18,074 bases of DNA, from positions 1 to 18,074 of the forward strand of contig JNEM01006684.1 of NCBI GenBank assembly GCA_000697335.1. The letters are read 5' to 3'. Under the pieces are notes generated by a model. That model did no database searches. It was given only the letters and a program-made list of their open reading frames with translations, and was not told the DNA's origin. Positions 10,450 to 18,074 of the stretch are shown here, piece after piece; the first letter of the stretch is position 1, and every line of letters starts with the position of its first letter. Origin of the DNA: Conidiobolus incongruus B7586. Lineage: Eukaryota > Entomophthoromycota > Entomophthoromycetes > Entomophthorales > Conidiobolaceae. The translations under genes and the position numbers were made by a program.

Positions 10450-12012
10450 ATGCATGATAATACCAGTAGTGGAATCAAGTCAATTCCTTCTCAGTTGCAT
10501 AGACTGTTAAAGCAAAAGGGACAACATTTGACCATAATAGTTGCAGGTAATTATACTATCCGAATTTAGCTATTAGTTTTTAATTTGTTCTATTTTTAGG
10601 CCAAGCTGGGACTGGCAAGTCAACTTTTATTAATAGTCTTTTTCAGAGTACTATTTTAGATAATAAAGAATTAATTAGTAAGAGATACACTATTAAATCT
10701 CAAGTGCCCTACAAGTATAATTTCAGGTTTACTGAAGCAGGTATAAATAAATTTTCATTTAAATAATTTTTAATTTTCATAAATTTTTTAAATTCTACAA
10801 TTAGATGTAAATATTGACTTTCCTATAAAATTACGAGTCATTGACACTCCAGACTTGGGTAACTCTCTCAACAACTCTAACAGTGGAGCAATTATTTCCA
10901 ATTTTATCGATTATTCATATTTCCACTACTTTAATCAGGTGCAGCAACCTAACCGTACAAAGCGATATGACAGTCGAGTTCATTTCTGTCTCTACTTCAT
11001 TTCTCCCACCAACCAGGGCGTTCCTAAGTTAGATGTCAAAATCATGCAGGAATTATCTGCTAAATGTAATTTAATTCCTATTGTTGCTAAAGCTGATACA
11101 TATGGGCCAATGGGTTTACAAGATGCCAAGGATAAAGTGCGATGGTGTTTAAATCATTTTGGCATTCAAGTGTATGAGCCAAGTAATTTGCTTCTAGAAG
11201 AATCACAAGATTACTTGGCTAAAAGCCCATTGGGTATTTGTTCAAGTTCAAAATGGTACATTAATCAAGATGGCGTATCTGTGCTAGGTCGGCAATACCC
11301 TTGGGGATTGGTTGAAGGTAATCAGATGACTCCAATTTTAAACTGTATCCTTAATTAATTTATCCAATCAAATTCCAGTTGAAAATCCCGAGCATAGTGA
11401 TTTTACTCTTTTGAAAAATATGATCTTAAGGTATTAAAATTTTTCTTATAGTATCTATATATACTCTAATTTCAATATTTAGAACGCATATGAAGGATTT
11501 GATTGAGACTATGGAAGAGAGATACTATGAACCATTCCAGTACAATATTATCAATGGAAGTAAAACTTATGAATTCAAGTAAGCGATTAATATTATGCAA
11601 ATCTTCAATTTGAGATTAATTTTTTTCATCAGTTTAATTAAATCTGCAATTGAAACTGAGCATAAAAGTGATATTGAAAAGAAGTTAGCAGAAAATGTGG
11701 AAAAGGAAAAGCATCATCTTATGAGTTTGGAAGGAGATGTAATGATTGATGTTCTTATAAATTTGATTTTATTGACTAACCAATTTGATATAGTTAATGA
11801 GGAAAAAAAGTCTATTAGAAAACGAAATAGAGCAACTTCAAAGTAAAGTGAGTCAACTACAAATGGAGGTTGACCAGTTAGAATCTATTCAATCACTCAA
11901 CGTAACGAACTCTCAAGACTCGAACAAATTCAAATCTTTGAACACGGTTAATATTACGAAAACTCATCGTCCAAGATTAACAGCTCTATTTAAATCTAAT
12001 TCTCAAGGTTAA
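10450..12012 (+). CDS. Septin-family GTPase
   Basis: Cytoskeletal GTP-binding protein that, in the family, forms hetero-oligomeric filaments at septa and the cell cortex. Exons: 10450-10546, 10600-10740, 10805-11317, 11379-11430, 11483-11578, 11633-11738 and 11794-12012; introns are 52-64 nt, GT-AG; 407 residues. An in-frame TAG 30 bases upstream supports the ATG at 10450. The P-loop GQAGTGKST is at residues 33-41, the G3 motif is DTPD at 93-96 (septins normally have DTPG), the G4 motif AKAD at 174-177, and the septin unique element starts at GRQYPWG (241-247) and runs on to VENPEHSDFTLLKNM and RTHMKDL. Residues about 300-373 are rich in Glu, Lys and Leu and look like the C-terminal coiled coil. 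The N-terminus before the P-loop is short (32 residues). The loss of the G3 glycine suggests altered GTP hydrolysis or a specialised (for example sporulation-type) septin, which is inference. Confidence 0.9.
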
Positions 12013-13724
12013 ATTCATTTTTAAATTATTTTCTGTCTTATTAAATGAGTTTTATAATTAATTACTAAATCCATTGCCTAATATTTGTAATAATATAAAA
12101 ACACTCATCATACTCAGTGGGATATATCAAATCATGAATATTTATTTAACAATAACTATTATAGTTATTTACTCTTCATATTTCAACTTTATCACAATCA
12201 AAGATAATCATTTTTTACCTATATTTACGAAAATGTAGCGATTGATACAGAATATTTTGATTTTCTGAATTTAGATGAAAAATTTTAAGTATTATGTAGT
12301 TTAATTTATTATTGGGTCTTTACAAAATGCTATATAGAATTTATTTATATTACTATTTTATTTTTATTTGAGCATAAAAATTACATTGTTTGATTTAATA
12401 ATATACATATATAGATTTGTAAAATGGAATGATACCTTAATATCAAGATAGAATATTAGGAATATATACTGTTTTCGCTTTATAAACGAACAATAGTTAG
12501 ATTTATTGTTTGGACTAGTATATATATGTATATATATAATAGATTTTGACAAAAGATTAATTATATGGTTTATCTACTAAATTCGTTATTATATGTTCAT
12601 TTATTGTTTTAAACTATGAATCATCTTAAAGGGTTTGAATTCAAAAATATAATGGTATTATTAAATATAAAAAGGAATATTCTTTATAAACAAATTGATA
12701 AACGAAGTATAATTAGTAATTCCATATACATTATGTTTTAAAGAAGCATAGATTATTAGTATTACAATTACAAAAAGAGTCATTTGCAATTGTCAATCTA
12801 ACCAGAGGATATTAAATCCCATAAATAAAAAAACCAAGTTATAAATATATCACGATTGTAATAAACTTGACAGCATTAAATATTATATTAAATAACAAAT
12901 TGAATTACTTGATAGTTATATTAATTTATACAACATTAATTTTATAAATATAATATTCTACTGTCAATTATTTTTACTTTTTTCATTAAGAAATCAAAAT
13001 TATGAGATTATTAACATATTATTTAAATATTAAATTTGAATTATCAATAAAGTTACTTTATTTAAATTTTCAAATATTCGTATAATTGATTTAGTTGAAA
13101 ATTTTGATTTTTTTTAATATATCTATAATCTCTATAACTTAATTTAATCATTTTTGATTTCTTATATTTATGTTAATGAGGTAAAGACAAGATATTAAAT
13201 TATTTCTAATATATAGAATTTTCGAATTATATCGAATATCATTAACTTCTATAGTCTAATCATGTTTAATATTGTATAATATTCTATTTCGAGTTCTAAT
13301 ATTAATTATTAGTTAAACATCAATTTATTGTTTTTTCGATGAATTGGTGAGGCTGTTAAAATTCAGTGATATTAATGAGTTTTAACTGAGGATTTTAACT
13401 TAAATTCTATTTAATTTACTAATAATAATAAATAACTTTTTTAAACAATCTAAATTATTATATTATATAATTTATATTCTTCCTTTTTCCTTTTTCCTTT
13501 TTCTTGATATTTTTTTATTTTTATTCAAATTTATCTCATATTAAATGAAATCTAGAATATCAGACTAAGAATCCTAATAAATTGTTTAATGGGATGCATT
13601 AATTAAATATCTTATTAATCAGTAACCCAGTCAATTTTTGGTTTCATATCTTTTTCACTTATCGAAGTGTATTTTATAGATGATTCTGAATTATTTTGAT
13701 TATTAATTCAAATAATTCTTTACT
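12013..13724. other. AT-rich spacer between septin and copper regulator
   Basis: No gene, RNA gene or splice-consistent exon chain was seen in this 1.7 kb. It contains a (TA)n-like run near 12518-12538 and a pyrimidine tandem repeat at 13482-13503, and it must hold the promoter of the copper regulator. No convincing GCTG-type copper-response element could be supported. Confidence 0.5.
13482..13503. repeat. CCTTTTT tandem repeat (3 copies)
   Basis: Three perfect head-to-tail copies of CCTTTTT (13482-13488, 13489-13495, 13496-13502) plus one base form a pure pyrimidine tract on the plus strand. It lies about 220 bases before the copper-regulator ATG. Such tracts occur in fungal promoters, but a role here is only a guess. 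Confidence 0.7.
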
Positions 13725-15193
13725 ATGGTTTATATCAATGGTGTTAAATTTGCCTGTAAACAGTGTATCAAGGGTCATAGATCAAGTTCTTGTAAACATG
13801 AAGATAGACAGCTATTTGAAATTCAGAAACGTGGCAGACCTATTACCCAGTGTGCTCACTGTAGAGAACTAAGAAAAACTAAGAAGCTTCATATAAAATG
13901 CTTGTGTGCTACAAGTGGTCAATGTTCAGTTGGTAGTATTAAGAATTTTGATCTTGACTAGGATTCATAAATTTACTTTTTTAATAGGTAATTTGATAAA
14001 TAAAAAAGGAAATAAAGCTGGGTTCGGAGGTAAGTTTCTTCAAGTTTTATTATGAAGTAGTACTTAATTTAGCTTTCAACTTAGTTGCCGATATATTGAA
14101 CCCATGTGATTGTTCTAAGAATAGTCATTGTAGATGCTGTGAAACTATTTGTTCTGTTCCTTCAACTCCATATTGTCGACCAAAACCTGCGATTGCACCA
14201 AAAATAGCCACTGAACTTGCAGCAGTTCCTGAGTTACCGCTATCTATATCTGCAAAGGCAGGGTCTAGCAGCTGTTCTCCTAATCACCCAATTTCCCCTA
14301 TTGCAGTTCATACTGTTATACTGAATAATGAATCAGCTACGATGCCAAAGGAGATAAAATCTTCATGTTGTAGCTCAAAATCCCAAGCTGAACAAAAATC
14401 CGAGAATACTAATACAGTTTCAACGACTAATAGCTCATGTTGTAAATCACCCATTAGATCAAACTCTAAAGAGACTAATATACTTCAAAGTAATATCAAT
14501 GGAATACAGTCTGACAAACAAGGATGTTGTGGTAAGAAATCCTCTAAATTATCTGATATATCCACAAAAGGATGCTGTAGCTCTTCTACTGAAAAACCTA
14601 CCACAAAGGGCTCACCTCAGCATGATAAGATATGCCAGTGTGGGTGCCAAAAATCTGCTATCGGCCCGAATCCTTTATTGAGCGTTGAAAATTTATTAAA
14701 TCCTTGTCAATGTTGTACAGAGGGAAAGCATTGCATTTGCTGTAGAGTTCCCGACCATCCTACATCTTTTCCAAATCAAGATAATACAGAACCTCAGCTA
14801 CCTGAACCTTTTCAACCATTTCCGATCAGCACCAGTTTATCATTGAACATCCAATCTGTAGATGACATTTATAATTATGCTCAAAGTACGAGTATTTCAG
14901 CATCCCAACCATGCTGTAGCACAATAAATGAACTTGACAAAAAATCTGAATGCTGTGGTGCCTCCGCTAAAACTAGGGGACATGATCCCAAAGGATGTGC
15001 AAATTGTCAGATCGAATGTCGATGTGCTGAAACTCAGGGTAAGTGCTGTACCACCAAGGATGAGAGAAAGGAGTATTTTGACAAAGATGGAGTTCCTATC
15101 TGCGGGTGTGGATGTACAATACCTGCTGAAGAATGTAGCGACTGTGTCAAAGATCTCTGCACCGAATACATTTTAAAACCACCTTCATTTTAA
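13725..15193 (+). CDS. Copper-fist transcription factor (Mac1/Ace1/Cuf1 family)
   Basis: DNA-binding copper-responsive regulator of the fungal copper-fist family, which controls copper uptake or copper detoxification genes in the nucleus. Exons: 13725-13932, 13988-14029 and 14085-15193; 452 residues. Residues 1-40 are the copper fist, starting MVYINGVKFACKQCIKGH, with Zn ligands Cys11, Cys14, Cys23 and His25 and the minor-groove motif RGRP at 36-39; further Cys follow at 43, 46, 59 and 61. The rest is Ser/Pro-rich with cysteine clusters: NPCDCSKNSHCRCC (89-102), NPCQCCTEGKHCICC (289-303), and CGCGC...C..C (423-437). Several isolated CC pairs lie between them. These resemble the Cys-rich copper-sensing motifs of Mac1/Cuf1. 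For intron 2 an earlier AG at 14071-14072 also keeps frame (456 residues), but it would give a 43-nt intron with the AG almost on the TACTTAAT branch site, so 14085 is preferred. Activator of uptake or of detoxification cannot be decided. Confidence 0.88.
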
Positions 15194-15240
15194 CTTTAGA
15201 TAGTTTTCAGGAATATTTATTTATTTCTTTATATCAATAT

Positions 15241-15246
15241 AATAAA
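15241..15246 (+). terminator. AATAAA poly(A) signal of the copper regulator
   Basis: A canonical AATAAA lies 48 bases after the stop codon of the copper-fist gene. Position and orientation fit a polyadenylation signal. In DNA this AT-rich the word also occurs by chance, so this is moderate support. Confidence 0.45.
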
Positions 15247-15390
15247 TATAATTATTTTGTAACCTTTTGCATACACCTATTCAATTTAATCCGCTAGGTG
15301 AAATATACATTTAACTGATTTAATTAATCTTCTACAATATCCTTTATCAAAATATTAATAGATTCTCTAAATCTAGATTTAAATATATAA

Positions 15391-16028
15391 ATGGAAAAAA
15401 ATGAAAAAATTTTATGTAAAGTACCTAAACAAGTAAATTTTTCTGAATCAACTTTATATGATTCATCAAAAAACAGCTTTTCATGAAAATTTTAGGTTAT
15501 TACATTGTGGACATTGATTAAAAAATTTTGATTTAATCATCTGTTTCTTCTACTCTCTCATGAGTCCTTTTGCTACTGCAATTTTGAAATAAGTCCTTAA
15601 ACAATAATGTTTATCATTTAGTCACTATTTGTGTGATTCCAGGAACTTGGATTCTATTAATAAAGTTTATGTCATCGATATCAAATTTGGAAATTGAAAA
15701 AATTGTTTTTATTCAAAACCTTCTAGAAATTCAAAGAATGTTTATGTAACACATTATCTGTGTTTAACAAATCATTATCTAATTAAAAACACTATATTAT
15801 AGTTTTATCATATGCTTTATTTAAATAAATTACGGTTCTTTCATTGATTTTAATACTTGTAGTATATATGATGATAATTTCAAGTGCAATAATCGAATTC
15901 TGTTATTAGAATATTTTGTAACTAACATCATTGAAAAAGAGAAATTTTACATTTGTCATTTTTGTCAATATATTCCTGATGGAATAAGATATCAAACTAA
16001 ATATCATAGAGTGTATTATATAATTTAG
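15391..16028 (+). pseudogene. Decayed RING-finger-like gene
   Basis: Three protein-like pieces lie in order on the plus strand. An ATG at 15391 opens 31 codons (MEKNEKILCKVPKQVNF, then STLYDSSKNSFS) to a TGA at 15484. One base out of frame, 15494-15514 encodes RLLHCGH, the hallmark Cys-x-His centre of RING fingers, followed at once by TGA. A 67-codon open frame without ATG at 15825-16028 encodes CSIYDDNFKCNNRILLLEYF and YICHFCQYIPDGIRY, like the last RING cysteines followed by a B-box-like Cys/His stretch. The second Cys of the first C-x2-C pair is replaced (CKVP), and stops and frame changes separate the pieces. The combination fits a dead RING/B-box-type ubiquitin ligase gene of the host. 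The family call rests on motif reading only. Confidence 0.42.
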
Positions 16029-17131
16029 TACATATTAACCCTTTGAAAGTAATCATTAAATAATAATAGTATAAGATGTATAGAGTAATTTAAATAATCT
16101 TTTGAAAGAATTGTAAAGAAATTTTTTTGTTCATTGAATTTGTTTTACCTGAAAGGATATTATAAAATATTCCATTTTTAAAATTAATGCATTTAAACAG
16201 ATCAAAATGATTCTGATCTGATTTCTAAATCATCAAAATAATACTCTTCAAGTTAAGTGAATTCTCACATATTGCGTGATTTAGCTTTTCACCTCATTCT
16301 AATCACCTAAGTGTTTTGGAATTCGTATTTGATAGAATTTTTTTGATCATTAATTTATTTGTAATTTGAAATTACCTTGGATATTAAATAGGGTAAAAGT
16401 TAAGGTAAAGTTATCTATATAAAGTTTTTTCAAATATAATTTTCGAGATAACTATTTAATCCGGTTATAATTATGATGGTATTTGACAAAAATATCTTTA
16501 CAGAAGACTAAATTTGTAATCATATTAATGAATTTGATATGATTTTGATCTAATTATAATATCAATGTGATTAAATATTATTTCTTATTGAGATTAATAT
16601 ATTCAAAAAAATATAATAAATAATTGTTGGGATTTGAAATACATCTTGATGGAGTTATATTTAGACCTTGTTGACTTTAATGATTGTCTTTTTTGAATAA
16701 TTTTTTTGAAAATAAACTTGTATAAAAAAACACTTGAGATGATATACTTTGAATTTTATTACTGATAATTACCTCAAAATTCAACTTATTTAATTAATAT
16801 CTACCTGGATATTCATGTTAAAAACTAGTAATTTATTTTTTGAACATTAATAATTAATTCAATTTATTATTTTAAATATATTATGAATATATAAGTATAA
16901 TCATTAATAAATTGTTTAATTTATACCATATTTAATATATATAATATATATAATATTAATTCATCTATTTGAATAATTTTTCAAATCTATACATTTTTAT
17001 ATAATTGCTATCGTAGGTGACGGTGGGATAAGTGAATGATTAACTTATGTATGTTGATGTGTATGAATGATATCTCTTTATTTAACTTTATATTAATCTA
17101 TTATATACGAAGGTTATGGTGGCTTATATCG
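16029..17131. other. AT-rich DNA, no gene seen
   Basis: No coding frame or RNA gene was found. A TTAACCCTTTG motif sits at its left edge (16035-16045) and a 9-base AT tandem at 16933-16956. From about 17010 the GC content rises, and ATAAGT (17028-17033) faces ACTTAT (17043-17048) in a small perfect hairpin. Confidence 0.5.
16933..16956. repeat. TAATATATA tandem repeat (2.7 copies)
   Basis: Two perfect copies of TAATATATA (16933-16941, 16942-16950) are followed by a partial third copy. It is a simple AT microsatellite. Confidence 0.6.
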
Positions 17132-17164
17132 TTATGCAGTCATGTAGGCATCTGCATGCGATAT
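17126..17164. other. Imperfect hairpin of 12 bp in second GC-richer island
   Basis: ATATCG (17126-17131) pairs with CGATAT (17159-17164) and ATGCAG (17134-17139) with CTGCAT (17152-17157), separated by a TT/G internal loop and closed by a 12-base loop. It is the strongest hairpin in the last 2 kb. Its function is unknown. Confidence 0.4.
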
Positions 17165-17281
17165 CACTGTAAAGTCACGCGCGGGTAAATACGGTGGAAT
17201 GGTTACAAATATACCTGCAATGGTTTAATAAAACAACTGGCCAATCACGGTAGCAATTTCCTCACTTATACACAATGTCAT
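17132..17281 (-). pseudogene. Broken open frame in second GC-richer island
   Basis: On the minus strand an ATG at 17281 opens a 50-codon frame ending in TAA at 17134-17132, interrupted by one in-frame TAA at 17227-17225. The reading is varied and protein-like: MTLCISEEIATVIGQLFY before the stop, and GIFVTIPPYLPARDFTVIS after it. Its GC content is well above the surroundings. No family was recognised. The same bases on either strand also form a good hairpin (17126-17164), so an RNA gene is an alternative. It may be a relic of a gene or of transferred DNA; chance is possible. Confidence 0.25.
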
Positions 17282-18074
17282 AATTATTGAATTTTTTTAT
17301 TGATATTATAAATTACTGAACTTGAAAATAAACCAATTATATTTTATCATTACATTTTAATAAATATTTTCTTATATATAATCATTGATTTGTTTTATGG
17401 TATTATCTTTGAGCTGATGTTTTCATTAAAAAATCGTGAATAAAGTGTTTAACAATAACAGAATATATGCTGATAGGGAAATTTTAACCCTTTGCCCCAA
17501 GAACTAATGTATTCTAGAAATTCCATGTTATACGCCTCCTTTTAATATGTTTGAAATATTTAAACCATTTAACTTTCTCAAATAAACACTCTCCTCTATT
17601 CTCTTAACTTGAAATTTACTCTTTCTTTTATATTTTACTAACGTTTTTAGTTGTTTGTCTAATATTTTATACCCTTTTAATCAATTTCTTCCAATAGGTG
17701 AGTTTACTCCTTTGATAATACACATATATTGCTAAATTAAAATATATTCAATAATTTTTATAAATATTATACTTTTTTATTTATTTGTTTGAAAATAAAA
17801 TAATGATGAAGGATATTATTAAATTTTATCACAAATTATAATGATAAAATAAAATTTATATATTATTCTTGATTTAATAAGTTGATAATTATAATAAATG
17901 ATTTTTTAAATTTAAATTATTAATTCAATAAAGTTGAAATATATTAAATAAAAATAATATATATTGATCAATATATGATTTGGTAATATTCAATTTATTA
18001 AGTGGATTCAATAATATAATATATAAAATTTTTAAACTACTATTAAAAATTATTTGTACTAAATATAAAAATAT
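17282..18074. other. AT-rich DNA, no gene seen
   Basis: No coding frame or RNA gene was seen. A TTAACCCTTTG motif lies at 17484-17494, and a mildly pyrimidine-rich stretch follows at about 17570-17695. The last 300 bases are almost pure A and T. Confidence 0.5.

Noticed and set aside
10841-11032. Second plus-strand frame in the large septin exon
   Set aside because: It overlaps the septin GTPase frame, which carries the conserved motifs.
12364-12552. Minus-strand 62-codon frame in the septin/copper-regulator spacer
   Set aside because: It is low-complexity Ile/Tyr/Lys/Asn sequence expected from AT-rich DNA, with no motif and no exon partners.
14499-15176. Two other plus-strand frames within the copper regulator (14499-14681, 14928-15176)
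   Set aside because: They are alternate readings of the cysteine-rich exon; the main frame carries the repeated NPC-x-C clusters.
1-18074. CRISPR arrays, bacterial operons, rRNA genes and intact transposons or retroelements
   Set aside because: No regularly spaced repeats, no ribosome-binding-site-spaced gene runs, no rRNA-like sequence and no complete transposase or reverse-transcriptase frame were found.

Overview
The window is about 18 kb of very AT-rich eukaryotic (fungal) DNA holding four protein-coding genes split by short introns. They are a CH-domain/C1-domain protein kinase of the Cdc7/Cdc15 septation type (+, 2771..6363, 7 exons), TAF8 of TFIID (-, 8132..8947, 4 exons), a septin (+, 10450..12012, 7 exons) and a copper-fist transcription factor (+, 13725..15193, 3 exons). 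Fifteen introns of about 50-65 nt, all GT...AG and many with a CTAAC/CTAAT-like branch site, can be placed so that frame and conserved domains stay continuous. The copper-fist domain is known from fungi. The combination of AT-rich spacers, many short introns and a CH-kinase-C1 protein points to an early-diverging filamentous fungus (for example an entomophthoralean or a glomeromycete). The exact taxon is inference.

Layout: 1..2160 is AT-rich DNA without a gene. 2160..2490 (-) has a short protein-like fragment. 2771..6363 is the kinase. 6364..6930 is AT-rich spacer. 6931..7400 is an island of clearly higher GC, with open frames and three good hairpins, that none of the four genes explains. 8132..8947 is TAF8, hidden on the minus strand in four small exons. 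8948..10449 is the TAF8/septin divergent spacer, with one unassigned ORF. 10450..12012 is the septin. 12013..13724 is AT-rich spacer with a CCTTTTT tandem repeat. 13725..15193 is the copper regulator. 15391..16028 holds what looks like a decayed RING-finger gene. 17000..17281 is a second GC-richer island with a hairpin and a broken open frame. The rest is AT-rich DNA.

Functionally, the kinase and the septin both belong to cytokinesis/septation. TAF8 is general transcription machinery, and the copper-fist protein is a metal-responsive regulator. Nothing suggests co-transcription. The most interesting points are the kinase architecture with its duplicated IRSILKN motif, the three-part cysteine clusters of the copper regulator, the Gly-to-Asp change in the septin G3 motif, the two unexplained GC islands, and fragments of decayed genes in the spacers. 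No tRNA, rRNA, CRISPR or intact mobile element was recognised.
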